Positions 13,777-26,508 are shown, counted from the stretch's first letter. The stretch is DNA of 64,000 nucleotides from Atrichornis clamosus (GCA_013400975.1 WBMZ01008645.1:186001-250000); one strand, 5' to 3'. Translations and numbers: made by a program. Notes: generated by a model from the sequence alone, not told the origin.

Positions 13777-14966
13777 ACGGTAAACAACCTCAGCAGCAAA
13801 CTTTGAAGGTTCAATATAACTGCCCATTTTATTTAGTAATTATTATATAATAAAAAGTTCTCTACTGTACTATTGTTTCAAACACTGTAGACAAACAGAG
13901 ATCCAGAATTCTGGTCAGCTATTTGTGAACACAAAAAGTAATGTTTAGCTCCTTTTTCTGTCCATGTTGCAGACTGATGTGTGCACACAGTGTTGCTCCA
14001 CCTCAGCTTTCCTGGGACAGCAAACCAAAGTGTCCCTTCAGTTTTCCACACACATCATTATTTATATATGTAAAGAGGTATATATAAACATAACAGCTGC
14101 AAATATAAGGAAACACAGGTTACTACAGATTTGTGGACTGTTTTTCCTAATTTTCCACGTTAGCCTTGACTACCTACCCACCACATCCCCTAGATGTCAC
14201 CCAGGATCTTGTTTTTCCATTGCCTACCAACAACCCTTGACAGAATGGAGTTTTCCCTACCTTTCTGCATAGAAACATGCTAAGAAAAATGTAACAAGGT
14301 ATGACAAGCAAAAGGCTTCTGGTTGGATGCTGCTCCTCATGCTAACAACTCATGACCTTTTGTGAAAGGTCTTCAGTGACTGCTTCTTTGCAACTGTAAT
14401 GTTTCACTGCGTTTCAATATTTGAACTGGAATAAAAAAATTAAATATGCTGAGAACGAAGAGAAAGTTGTAACTTTTATGTTTCATTCAGTACCTGCCTC
14501 AGTTTCCCATGTCCTTCAGGTTTCCACTCTATCCAAGACCTTTCTGGTAAAGGAAGACCTGTCTGACAATCTGCATTAAATGGCACACAGCTTTCCTGAT
14601 TTTTGTGAACTGAAACACAAAAATCCTGCATCTCAAGAGCCTCAAGTTGCATCAGGAGACAACAGCTGCTGTTCCAGAGAGAACAACGCCCTTCCACAAG
14701 TCCCAGCATTGTTGGAGTGGGATGAACATGCAGCTGGTTCCAGGGATGACTCGGGGATCTCCCTCAAGTCAGCCTCAAGGGAACCTTCCTTGTTCCCCAG
14801 GCTGAAGTTTCACCAACAAGCCCCCTGAAACTTGAGACAGAGATCTCACAAGGGTGATACCAAAACTGCTCAAACCCTGCATTCCAACTGGACATTCCTG
14901 GCTGAAGAGAGACCAGGATTCTCAGCAAAAGCTTTGATTTTTCTGCACTACATTCTTTCCTCAATT

Positions 14967-15020
14967 CTAGAAGTACAAATAAATACTTCTAGCAATGCAA
15001 ATAAATACTTCTAGCAATGC
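14967..15020. repeat. Perfect 22-base tandem duplication overlapping a hairpin
   Basis: A 22-base unit beginning AAATAAATACTTCTAGC occurs twice without mismatch at 14977-14998 and 14999-15020. The first copy also provides the right arm of an inverted repeat: CTAGAAGTA at 14967-14975 pairs with TACTTCTAG at 14984-14992 across an 8-base loop. The perfect identity suggests a recent duplication by slippage, or one that may vary between individuals. Confidence 0.85.
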
Positions 15021-18000
15021 AAACACAGAGTTCGTGGCATCCTGTGTGGCAGCAGTGCACAGGTTACAGGACAGGCTTAAAGGGAAAACTTCAGTTCCCC
15101 TGAAAATTGATCAACTGAACACTAAAAATTGCACAAGCACTACTACCTTACCTAGCACTGTGTACTGCTGCTCAGTCTTGTAATAATTAAAGATTTGGCT
15201 TTATTCATGTGAACAATCTCATTGATGTCTAACATACAAAAACCTAAAAGCATGATTGACTTTCCCCTGGCAAGATTAGAACTAATGCTAATCCACTCCT
15301 GCATTATTATTCCACTTCCTGTTATAAGAAAAATACATTAAATAGTTATTTATGTCAACTCTGAATAGAAGAAAATAATTTCCAAAGTTTTGTCCAAATT
15401 GCAAAATAAAGTTGCATTTGATCATCGTGCAGCACCTTCTCTTCAGAAAAGAATAGCAAGATATGCACACAAAAAATTTGTGCAACGTGTCAATTAAGAA
15501 AAATTATTCCAAGCACTAATCACAGGAAGGAAAGAGAGAGTCCGTGAATGAATGAATTAGATAAACCTATCTTCCAACACTTTCACTTGTTTTTACTTCA
15601 GAGTGAGACAGAGAAAAGACATTAAAGATTACTGACAGCCTGTGTATTTGTCCTCCTTTTTTCTACTTCAAACACAGACTGACTCCTGTATTTATGTCTT
15701 CCCAAGTCAAGCCACAGATCTAATGAGCTGCTCTATTTTTATTTTCTTTTTGTGAGAATGTTCTTTGAACAGCTTTTTTTAAAAGATAGAGGTTTTTTTA
15801 ATTTTCATTGTTGGAAAATGTGACAATTACACTATGTAGACAACTACAGCTGGATTCAGAGCAAAGTTACTTTGAATATGCTTTATATCCTGAATTCCTT
15901 ACTTCATTACATACTAAAACTGCTGTGGGAAGATAACCATAGTTGGATGTAAATTCCAACTTGAAACCAAATGTAAAGCGTGTTTCCAAGAATGCATAAT
16001 TAAGCAGCATTTGTTAGAGTCAATTTGAGTGCATAAATTATTGAACATGGGTTAATTTTGGTTGGATTAAAAGCACCACCTGTTTGCTTCCATTAAAAAA
16101 GTGCCACAATTTCTGTTTGCGAGATGTCTTTAATTCTTCCATATTTGGTTCCAGTCTTTCAGGCTGCAGTTGGTCTATGGACACCCCCCAGCACGAGAGA
16201 GTCCACGTATGCCCCATTTATTTGCTCTCCCTGTGCCTGACAGTGAAGCACTGCAATTCCAAAGGTGTTCTCCAGGTAGGGAAAGCAATTTCGGTCAGGG
16301 TGCTCAGACACGTGTACCAGTGTGTGTGAAGGCGTAAATGGCTGCGAGGCAAATTGCTGCTCATCAATGAAGTTCCGAGCAATGGTGGGAGTTCCTGTTC
16401 AGATGGCAGCTTTTGAGTGCTAGGAAACAGCTACTTATTGAAGCCTTTCACAGCAGTTCTCCCATTCTGCTCCTCTCACTGGCTGTTATATTCCAGACTG
16501 CTGCGGAAAATGCTCCTTTCACCTCCTCATGTAGAGTTGTTTCCAAACGACAAGCTTAAAAATGGGTTTGCAACTGTGAAGTTTAAGAAGTGGCTCAATA
16601 GACTGCGGTGAGCCACAAGCAATCACTGTAAATGTTTCGATGCAAATCTCTTCCCACTAAATCTTTCCTCTTTGATGGTAGGATGGACCCTTGACTTGCT
16701 TAGCACCTGAAGAGGAGGCATGAAAATTCACGACTTTGACTACAAGTCAACTGAAAATCCATGTGGATCCGCAGGACACGGATCCTGTGGTACTTGAACC
16801 CCATCGATTTCTTAAGCAGAGATTCACAGCCGTACCTTGAAAAAGAGACCTGTCACACTCTACTGTAACATTTTTATCTTTAGTTAGTGCAGAGTGTCTA
16901 TCCTCTGCAGTCCTGTGTGCCTGAAAGAGGCTGTTACATCAAGGTGCAGGGTTAAAAGTTTATAAGGTAACAGTTGTTGAAATACACCGTTCAAGGAATA
17001 TATTCATAAGATGCAGTTTGGAAAAAAGGAAAGAAAATACCAGTGCAAGAATTTATCCAAGAAGTTCTCCTTTTAAAAGTATTCTAGGGACACTGTCAGT
17101 TCTTAGAACAAGATACAGTGAGTTGTAGACACTACAAAAGCATTACTGTTAGCAGCATCAGATGTTCAAAGGAGAGATACACTTAAAGCCTTTCAGCGTA
17201 GGGGACACTGTGGGAATTCTCTGGAAGCAGGATCAGAGACACCCTCTCTCCTCTTCTAGCTGTCAAATTCAAACCCCCAAGTGTTCAATTTCATCAGTAG
17301 ATGTGTTGAAAAAGGAACCCATGAAAACAAGCTCAGCTCAATAAAAGCAAGGCTGCAATACACGAACACGGTGACAAGGCAGCAACAAGATTAAAATGTT
17401 GCTCGGAAAAGGAAAAGAGTAATTTCCGATCCCCAGCAGAACTGAGTGGGAACACCAGAGATCAGGCATGTGTAGGAACCCTCGGAGTAGCTGGCAAGGC
17501 ACCCCATCTTCCTCCTGCTTTTCTTTAATCCTCTATCTTTCTAAAAAGTTTAATTCTACATCTTAAGTGTTTAACGGGCAGAGAAGTGAAGTGCAAGGAC
17601 AGTAAAAGCTTCATGAAGTAACAGGGACAGAAATGCAACGAGAGCTGAATTTTGAAAAGAAGTGAGTCACTCACTTTTCTTTTGCAGGAGTTTGGGCCCT
17701 CGTGCCTAAATGTATTACTGCAGGTAGCTTTATTGCCATCATCTTAAACTTACTATTGCTGCTCTGGGACCTCAGTCTAAACTCAGTAAACTGATATGTA
17801 AAGTACTGGTCCCTCAAATCCCAGAAGTGTTGTCAGAATTACATATCCTTATTCATAAAAGCTCTGTTATCCCATGGAATCCACAGCAGAAAGTCAGGAA
17901 CTTCAAGCAACTCACTCAGCAGAACAAAGAGTACAGACCTTTCTTACGGTATGTGGTAGAGACTGGCACCAAACACTAAAGCTGTGTGACTCCTGGTGAT

Positions 18001-21000
18001 CTCATCCTGTAGCTGTTCATGCAAAAAATTGTTTTTCTCTTTCACTTCCCTCAGATCCAGACCTTTTGATTGTGGTTTGATGTGTGGATTCGAAAACATA
18101 ACTGTGAAATCAACTTGGTTTCACCTGAGTTAAAGTCAAAACCAGTCAGTTCCGTACACTTCCCATAATACTTAGAAGCCTGTTCAGACTAGCCAATCTT
18201 TTCTTCGTGACCCTCATGCAAATTTCCATCTGATTAGTGGATGGAAAGTAAACTTCCGTTGTGTAGGAGGCCTGCACAGCCTCCAGTTACCCCAATTCTA
18301 ATTTACCTAATCAGCACTGCAGCTTACAAGCTCCAGCATTTGTAAAGCATTTACCACCTAGTTAAAAACAGCACAGTGTGTTTGTTAAGAATATTTTTTA
18401 TTTCTATATGGTACCAGGAGAATATGTTAGCATGTTTCTTTTGATGTCAAGTGCTATCTACCAAACAAATCCACACTTTTTTTTTTTAATTCAAGAGAAT
18501 GCAAACTAGGTGGAGAGACTGCATTTGTAGGTTTATGATTCTTTATTTAAGCAGCTGCTTACATAAATCCTCAGGTATGTATGATTAATTATTTGCTTTC
18601 TAATCCCTGTTCAAAAGAATGCATCTGCTTTTATGTTTAAATCAGGTTTTAGCATCCTTTTTAAAGCATTTGACAAACTAAAAAGGCAGACACCTGTACA
18701 TTCAAAGGAGTTCTTGTAGTGCCATTGATACCTGTTCCTCAGCACACCTTTGCGAGGCTGCGAGGAGCTGTCACACACGATCTCTTTGCTCTGATATTGC
18801 TTTGGAGTTCAGTGTATTTTCCACAAGTACATTTTCCACAATCACACAGTTCACAGAGGAGACCCTGGCATTCCAAACACTCATGTAGATAATGGATATT
18901 GGGCTAAAAATTTGAATTTAAGGGGAAAACAATCTATGGGAATGTACTACAACTATACTACATGTTTAACCACCATGTTCTGCAAGTCACCTGACCAGCC
19001 AGACTACAAAAGTTGCATTTGGAGTAAAAAAAAGTTTTCCAAGGCAAACCTACTTACATGAACAAGCCTTGAATTAAATCTTTAATCTTTTGAAAAGAGT
19101 TCACATTTAAGCTTTGAGGTTGACTATAAAACCTGAATGAACAAGTGCCCCAAGGGCCTGTTCCTTCAGAAGGGTGGTTCAGTACTTGGGTGAGACAAAG
19201 CTGAACCTCACCTCTTCCCCAGCAGAATGCTTGAACCAGAAATGAACAGCCTGTTGCAAATTATTGCATCACATCCTGCAGCAGGTGAGGCAAGGGAGGT
19301 GCTGTGATGCAGCTCCCTAAAGCAGAACAGCACCTTTAGCAGCTCTTTTATCAAGTGACTTATCTTTCAGAGGACTTTTATCCCACTGCTTCCTCCTCTC
19401 AAATTCGTGCTGGATTTGGTGTGAATGTTGCAACCCAACGACCACAGAAGTGTAAAAGAGAAATTGATAAGGACCTGGAGACTTTGTCCAGCCATCTCCC
19501 ACACCAAGGCAAAATCAACCATGTCAAAATTGAAACTCTACACCTGAAATTTTGCTTATATGAATATTTCCCAGCTTCTCCCTAAACTGGGACCTTTCGC
19601 ATCGGATTTAGGTCATGTAGTTTTCTTTAGTGCTTAATTACTCCACTTTTTATTGTGCTTCATTATCTGAAATAAAAGAAATCCTTGTCGAACCACTCAG
19701 TCTATTCATGCCACATGCAATACAAAGGCTTGCTACATCGAGCTCGCTGCCAGAGATAACTCAACTATTTTCCATGCAATTACAGAACACACTGATTTTC
19801 CTGCTGAGTCACCTCAAATTCAATTTCTCATTGAGAATTCAACTAAATTACTTGCCCATGAATTAACAATGCTGAATGCTAATACAGACATTGAATTATA
19901 TTACATTTCAATGACTAGAAGTTGTAATTGAAGGTGGCAAGGTCTACCTCATTCCTTTTTCTTCTTTTCCAATTTGGACTTTGTGATCCAGCCTTTTAAA
20001 CCCAATACTCTGTGGCACAAATATCTCACAATCATTTTGCAGTGTAGGATGCATCCCATCAGGTTGCACAAACAATGCTTCAATGACAGCAGAATAACAC
20101 ACACATATTGAGAACTTAAATAACAATAAAATAATATACTGGTATTGAGAGCTTAGGACATTCCCATCCATTAGTGTCTGCAGCTCTCCTTGGCAATGAT
20201 GTCAAATTCAGGTGCAAACAGACTCATATATGGACTTTGCACTTAGTTGAAAATTCCAGAAAAGTACTTTACAGCAGCATTCGCTGTGTCACCAAAATTC
20301 AAAGATTTTTGCAGAGTAGCTGAGTTTCCAGCAGAACAAACCCTACCTGGCTTGCTGGCAGTTAGCCCAGTCACACAGTCCCAGTACGACTGCCCAGAAA
20401 CGGTGGGCTCTGGAGTGCTGGCAAAGACTGTAATGCTTTAGTTGTCCCAAGAATCAAACGAAGTATCAGAATACTCAAACCCAAGACAGAGATATATGTT
20501 GCATACAGGTTTAGACAAAGTGAATTACTCAAACACAAATTTTAAGGTGTGATTACTGTGTAGGTACATTCACACACACAGTTCCTCCATTTCTAACTAC
20601 ATCTACTTCTGAATAGCAGAAGAATTTTGCCCACAAAGTGCTGAAGTTATTCTTTCACATAGATTACAGATGCAGGTAATAACTACTGAAAGAAAGCTAG
20701 AAACATTAAAATAATATATGCTTTTTAAATGTTAATATCATTCTAGATTTTAGTATATTCAGTGTCCAAATAAGTTAGTGCCTGAAACACTTTATCTGTT
20801 GCATTTTTAAATTGTCATGTTACTATAAATGGCTAAACTACTATTTTAAATTACAATTAGCAATAGATGTCAAGATATGTTACTACTGACTGTGATTCTT
20901 CTTTTTTTTATACATTTTCTGGCTTTCTTTTCCTCATGGCATAAAGTCACTTGCTCTATTTTTACTTAATATTAATGGATAATTTGCTAATCCAACAGGA

Positions 21001-21179
21001 AATTCAATCTATTTTTATTGGGTTTTCATTTTTAATGGGGGGGGATCTGCAATTTTAATAGCTTAAGTGCATTCTTCCATTCCTAGCTTTGGTTACATCA
21101 GCTTTGCTTCTGTCTTCCAGTATGGATAAGCCACTGATAGAATTCTCCAGATGAAGTTAAATTAGGGTTGAAAGCTGAG

Positions 21180-21600
21180 TTACAGCAGGAGACTCCAGGA
21201 GCCATTCAGGCCACATGATAAACTGGATTCTTTAAGGGACTGCTGTTGGTTCCAGAAGCCAACCCGAACTCTGACTGCTGCTCCTAATGGGCTGAACTGG
21301 CAACCCACCACCTCTGCTCCCACCCCGCTGCAATAACAACGGCAAAGGCTCCCAGAGGATCCTGGAGATCTCCAGGAAGCTGATAAAGAATGAACAAACA
21401 CGTGAGCAAAACGCCCGGGTCCAAACGTGGAGGTGTACCTGCCACACTGTCTGCTGGAATCACACAGGTCTTTAGCCATGAGGCGGAAAAGTAACTTCCC
21501 ATCCAGGTACTGCTCTTGTGGCCTTTTTGCACTCAAGCACTACAGGGTTCTGAATTATCGCGAATGCTGGCACTTGAGGACTGACTAAGCTTGTGGGAAC
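21180..21600. other. GC- and CpG-richer patch, function unknown
   Basis: Local GC is clearly above the flanks. About ten CpG dinucleotides fall between 21260 and 21570, including AACGCCCGGG and TATCGCGAAT, while neighbouring DNA has almost none. The minus strand carries a 118-codon open frame (21180-21536) and two other overlapping frames, none resembling a known family. Possible readings are a non-coding exon of a minus-strand transcript, a regulatory element, or an unrecognised old insertion. I cannot choose between them. Confidence 0.3.
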
Positions 21601-21886
21601 GATGTACTTCTCTAGATGATTACCAACCATTCATCTGGCTAATGTGAGGCCAAATCTGGCCTGACTGCCTGGCTCAAGGGAATATAATTAACTCTGCAGT
21701 CAGGTTGCATTTGCCAAGTAGGATGAGCCCCAGGAGGTGCAGGCACAGGAGCGAGAGCTAATGCTGCCACCCAGAGCACAGAAATGGACTCGCCAGCAAA
21801 CTCAGGACAGGCATTTTGCACATCCAAAGTGCACACACGTCGAGTACCCTTTATGGCAATCAATACAAAAAATAAAAATACACTTC

Positions 21887-21903
21887 TTTTTTTTTTTTTT
21901 TTT
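21887..21903. repeat. T17 homopolymer
   Basis: An uninterrupted run of 17 T on the + strand. No AATAAA-type hexamer sits just to the right on the minus strand, so it gives no clear sign of a retrocopy tail. Confidence 0.9.
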
Positions 21904-24350
21904 AAATTTCGATACATCTTTGACTGGCTAGAAAACGATTCCTTACATTCTTCCATCGAAACATCCACACCAGTAAAGGGTGACCTTAGGAAACCATGTT
22001 TGAAAACAGCTAAGTACATTTAAGTGTTATTGATTGCACAAGTAATAGCGCCAAAAGTGATTACACAGTGTGGTACTTACAGAAATAATTATACTTCAGA
22101 AAATCAAAATTAATTTGTACACTTCTGCTACACTTTTAAAGTTGTTGACATTTCATTGTAGTGCTCCTAATGAAATGAAAATTATTAATAATTGTTTCTA
22201 CTTCAGTGTGACAAATGTCATTTAGGTTAGGATGTGAATTTGTCAGTACCTCATCAGATCACTAAGTTGACTTTTGGCTCATGTTAATTGGAAAGGGGGG
22301 TTATTTGCATTTATCAGATGCAAGTCTACACAGGCCAACCACATTATGATCAACTGGTTCCTACCTGTGAAGCATCTTCTGTGGTGTAGTCCTCTTCTTA
22401 GAAATCACTCTGAAAAGGTGTAAAAACAATGGAAAATTATGTTGCCTGGACAAAAGATAAAAAATTTTCTTCTCCAAACTACTTTACCAATGAAATGGTA
22501 TCAAATAAACTAGTGAAATTAGCATTACACCAGGGCCAATGCCTGATGTGGCATTTCCTTTTTATTTCCCTATGAAGCAAATTTAGTCTTACTTTAACAT
22601 ATAGTGAATCACAACGTTCAGCTATGTAAAATAATCAAATGAATAGGAGAAGCTGTGGAAAGCAAAAGTTAAATCTTATTATGCCTCAGTGTTTGTCTCA
22701 TACAACACATCACTCATATAAAGTTATATAATTAGCACAAACAGAAATTGTGGCTTCCAAAATACTTCCAATAAAAACACTCAAGGCTTTTTGAGCACCT
22801 TAAAAGTATTAAACAAGTAAAATTTACTGTTCCAATTTTATAGTCAGGTGAAGTGACAACCAGATGATTTGTCTGGGCAATTACAGCAAACCAATAACAA
22901 ACCTGCAAAGAGAGTTTTGGAAAACCTGTCTCCAGGATGCTCAGGGAGATCTCATCTACAGCCCTCAATTTTGACAGAAGTCTTTGCCTCAGGACACCCT
23001 ATCAAGATTCAAGTTGCTTTCCAATAGCTGATCTAAAAGTGCATAGAATGAAACATCTGGGTTTTGACAATGAAAAAAAAAAAGCCACGATAAGAATATA
23101 GAAGCTTCTTTTTTCACAAAACCCTTTACCTTTTTCACCATTATTGTTAATCCATGGATGGACAAAATTGGAGAACTTCCATCCAAAGATCAATACAATT
23201 GTTCTATCTAAGTGCTATGCGAGCAGTACCTTCAGACATACAAAAACAATCATGTTAGGCTAAAATAACTGGCCTGGATCTGCAGTGGTTTCCCAAGAAA
23301 GAAGTATTATCAAGAACCGGTTTTGTAAAATCAAAGCCTCATGCAATTATGGCTGTATTAATATTTTAAAAGTTTTATCATTTATCCGGATCTTATTTCA
23401 CTAGCTCTGATTGATGATAAAGTCCTGCTTGTAGAGGCCACACAGAACACAGGAGCCTGCTAGAGATCTGTTTTCCCTGTATTTGGGAAAAGGGTGCTCC
23501 TGCTTTTCCAGTTGCTACCACAAATCCAACTGGCATATTGACAGGTTCGAAAGAACAGCTTGCATAAAGCCCCCCATTCTGTAACTATATGTTTGTTTAC
23601 AGAACTCCAAGAAAACAAAACCAAGAAAAGTAACAGCATATGTGTTTTTCCTAGATCCAGAGAGAATTTTTATTCCTTTGTTAACACTGAAGGCACATCC
23701 TCAACACAATACACTTTGATCTGATTTCCACTGTACTTTGCAATTAGAGATTGCAAAGGAAGGGCTATTTAAGGAACTCGTTTTCTCAGAAATATAAGAG
23801 AATATCCAACAAGGTGACAAAAGCAGTTCAAGTTGTCAAACTACAGCAGCAAGTAAACAGCCAGTCCTGCACTGGCTGTCTTTTGGTTGTAACCATGCCC
23901 CACTTCTCACCCACACTGATAACAAGCTGTTTCATTTGCAGAAGATAAGAACAAACCTCCCCAAATAAAATACTTGTCTCAGTTCTTCCTTTACATTCTC
24001 ACCAGCAACTTTCTACTTGCTACCTAATCAATATGTTAAACAGAAAAATTAAATAGACTAGAAAGCTACATCTTTATTTTCATCTTGTTCTTTTCTCCTT
24101 TATTCCATTCACCTATAAATCTCTGGTTTATCCCTGTTCAGTATTATAACACTCATGATATTTAGATTGGTGATGTTTATTTCTCCTACAGTCCCAGTTC
24201 TCAGACTCTTAAGATTATTTGAGAATCCCAACTTCAATTTAAAAATCCTTATATTGCTAGCTCTCAGGTTCTGGAGAACGGTATGAAAGTATGACTCAAG
24301 TGTACTCTAAAAGCTCTATGTGAAAGGCAAAGAAAAGGTTTATTCTGAAC

Positions 24351-24363
24351 AAAAAAAAAAAAA
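24351..24363. repeat. A13 homopolymer
   Basis: An uninterrupted run of 13 A on the + strand at the left margin of the GC-rich segment. Confidence 0.9.
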
Positions 24364-25033
24364 CAGAGAATACATTTTTAATGTATTTTCAGAATTGCTT
24401 GTTGGAGATCTTCTTAATTTCTAGGATTTATGAAGTAATTATGTGTGAGTGCTGTATCCTGATATAAACAGGTATTTCATATAAACGTCACAAATCTGGA
24501 GTTGTGCATGAGGCCAAACATTTGCAAGGAGCACTGTCAGAATAGCAAAGGGTTGGTATTAAATGTAATCAGTAAAATCATCTCCTTGTACCACTTTCTC
24601 ATGACATTGATGTGTAAAGGGTGACAAACCAGGGCAGGTTTTGCTCTAGTGACATGACCCGCTTGCCCACACACAGCCTCCAACCTGGCAGTGCCATTCG
24701 CACACAGTGTCCTCCACCAAAACCACCTCTGCATTCCCATTTTGCCCTTGGGGTCATTGGACATGCCCCTATCCCTCAGGCCAGCAAACAGCCCACAAGA
24801 AGGAACATTCCAGATAAAGCTCTCTCACACTTTTCGCATCACAGGAAAAGAATCTGCTCTGCCCCGGAAAACTCAACAGTGCTGCCTTTATCACAGCACA
24901 GCCCTACTGAAGAACACTCCCATGTGCTTTCATGCAGTAAAATCTGGAATATCACCTCAATTTTGCATAGTCAATGCACTCTAGCGGTTGAAGCTAGAGG
25001 TGGCCAGCAGCCCCTGAGAGAGAACCCCCTCAG

Positions 25034-25046
25034 ACTCACCTCTGGC
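25034..25046 (-). other. Near-consensus splice donor, minus strand
   Basis: On the minus strand the sequence reads CCAGAG followed by GTGAGT. The six intronic bases are 25039-25034, and the last exonic base would be 25040. This matches the vertebrate 5' splice consensus MAG|GTRAGT at almost every position. It lies about 50 bases left of the composition switch, where the first exon of a leftward transcript would end. No matching acceptor could be assigned, so use as a splice site is inferred. Confidence 0.3.
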
Positions 25047-25477
25047 TTTCTGAGCAGGAATTGGCCTGGTTTCTCCCTCCAGAATTGACAGCTGTACAAA
25101 CAAGGGGGAAGTCAAATCCCAAATGTCATGGAGACAGAGCAGGGGTACTGGGAGCCCTCGATATTGTGGGGAAGGGGAGCTGGCAAGGCCATGAGGGAGC
25201 AGCAGCTGTGTTCCCTCAGGAGCAGCTCCAGGTGGGCTGAGCCCCAGCTGGCTCTGGTTTGATGGAAAGGTGTTTTTTGCACATGTTGTTGTTTACTCCG
25301 TTATCTCACAGGCTGTGAGGAGGTAATAAAGCTGAGACAGGCAATAGAGGTGCTCCTCTAGGCTAGTAGGGGTTTTTCCCAGTTTTGGGTGACTCAACCT
25401 CTCGTGGTGTGGGTGTTCAGCCATACCTGTGCACGGCTGCGTCCAGGATCCAGGTGACTCCATCTCTGGGACCAGCA

Positions 25478-25487
25478 GAGGGTAAGT
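25478..25487 (+). other. Near-consensus splice donor, plus strand
   Basis: The + strand reads AGGG|GTAAGT-like sequence, with GTAAGT at 25482-25487 and a last exonic base at 25481. The intronic half is a perfect GTAAGT. Other usable-looking donors follow at CAG|GT (GT 25454), AAAG|GTAAAA (GT 25953) and CAG|GTAGGC (GT 26048). Which, if any, is used cannot be told from sequence. Confidence 0.3.
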
Positions 25488-25666
25488 TTCTGCTCCTGGC
25501 TGGCACATGGCATATTCCTGGGAAGGGTGAACCAACCTGGGGTTCTTGGCAGCTCACACACTGCTGTGGGGGGGAGGTGGGTAACCAGAGCCCGCGGATG
25601 TTATATCAGCTACCTGGTTTTTGGTCAGCCGCCCTCACGTGGGAGCTGGTTTGTGAATCCCTTGGC

Positions 25667-25698
25667 TATAAATAAACTCCAGAGAAAAAATGGAGTTT
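25667..25698 (+). promoter_or_regulatory. TATA-like box with adjoining hairpin
   Basis: TATAAATA occupies 25667-25674 in a GC-rich setting. It overlaps the start of a perfect 8-base inverted repeat: AAACTCCA at 25674-25681 and TGGAGTTT at 25691-25698, with a 9-base purine loop. The same bases contain AATAAA (25671-25676), so the site could be a poly(A) signal, as in some LTRs where the two overlap. Function is unproven. Confidence 0.25.
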
Positions 25699-26394
25699 GG
25701 ATTTTAACCTACAAGCCCTGGTTTCTGCCAGAGAGGTACTGTAAATGTTGGTTGCGTGTTCAGTCCCATGCGTGGCTTTTGGATTAGTCTGGCTCATGGC
25801 TCCTCGTTGGAGTTTGTTTCTGAAGGAGCTGAGGTGTGAGGGAAGCTGCTTTCGTCTGTAGTTGTGCTCAGAAGGGATGCAGACTTGGTTTAGTCTGCTG
25901 AGTGTGGAACATGAGTTAAAAATAAACACTGGAGAACGGAGCTGTATGAAAGGTAAAACAACCTGTGTTTTATTGACTTGAAAGTGGTCTGATAAGCAAG
26001 AGGGATGGCCGGAGGGGGGAATCTCAATTGCTGCAGAGGAGAGCCAGGTAGGCAGGTTCTGTATGTGGCAGTGCTGCTTCTCTGGTTCAGAATTGCTTTA
26101 TTTTCTTGGAATTGTTGCTCTGGAGTTTGCAGAGAAGCTTTGAACTCCCCACAAATGCCGGTGTCTGGAGAAGTTACGAGCTGGTTCGCTAATTACAGAA
26201 CAGGGTGGAAAGGTTACAGCTAGAAAGCTACAATATAGGCAAATCTGCAAACCTTAATTGTACTTTAGTTTTGCTCCTGTTCAGGCTACAGCTGGAATAT
26301 CATTTAGAGGTTAGTGTATTGCTTAGAGGTATGAATAAAAATCCTTAATTAACACCATAGAGAAGAAATTTGGTTACTTATTTGGTCTGAGATT

Positions 26395-26408
26395 AAAAAA
26401 AAAAAAAA
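26395..26408. repeat. A14 homopolymer
   Basis: An uninterrupted run of 14 A. It lies about 100 bases left of the MIR-like element and is not in a position to be its tail. Confidence 0.9.
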
Positions 26409-26508
26409 CAGCTAACTGAATAATGATATATTCCCCTGAAGTGAAAAATTAACACCTTACTAATATTTCTTTCAAAACCTCTTGATTTTAAATTAAGAGT
26501 AGTAGTTT

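Larger units (their letters stand above)
13777..24640. other. AT-rich non-coding stretch between CR1 and the GC-rich segment
   Basis: No gene was recognised. Open frames are at most 126 codons and resemble no known protein family. The stretch holds a 22-base tandem duplication with a hairpin (14967-15020), a GC- and CpG-richer patch (21180-21600), a T17 run (21887-21903) and an A13 run (24351-24363). The rest is unique AT-rich sequence. It could be the body of a minus-strand transcription unit starting near 25.1 kb, but no exon chain could be drawn. Confidence 0.7.
24640..25960. promoter_or_regulatory. Candidate bidirectional promoter with strand-composition switch
   Basis: This is the longest GC-rich segment in the window: G+C is 513 of 960 bases (53%) by hand count over 24661-25620. 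The + strand is C-rich on the left (24661-25080: C 139, G 79) and turns G-rich on the right (25081-25620: C 118, G 177), so GC skew flips from about -0.28 to +0.20 near 25.1 kb. GC skew that turns positive downstream of the start on each transcribed strand is known at many vertebrate promoters. CpG is mildly raised to the right, for example in CCCGCGG, GCACGGCTGCG and CAGCCGCCC. Near-consensus splice donors point outward on each side, and TATAAATA lies at 25667. A 155-codon + frame (24621-25088) and an 80-codon minus frame overlap here but look non-coding. Alternatives are an old LTR or a GC-rich exon of one gene. I infer a divergent non-coding promoter with moderate-to-low confidence. Confidence 0.4.

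Noticed and set aside
16755..16785. GGATCC-containing inverted repeat
   Set aside because: Arms are only 5-6 bases with mismatches and have no context that makes them notable.
24621..25088. 155-codon plus frame
   Set aside because: It lies in the C-rich left half of the composition switch, where C-rich sequence lowers stop frequency. A second plus frame (97 codons) overlaps it, and no domain is recognisable.
25100..25960. Solo retroviral LTR reading of the GC-rich segment
   Set aside because: TATA-like and AATAAA words are present, but I saw no TG...CA ends, target duplication or primer-binding site. The skew flip continuing outside the segment fits a promoter better.
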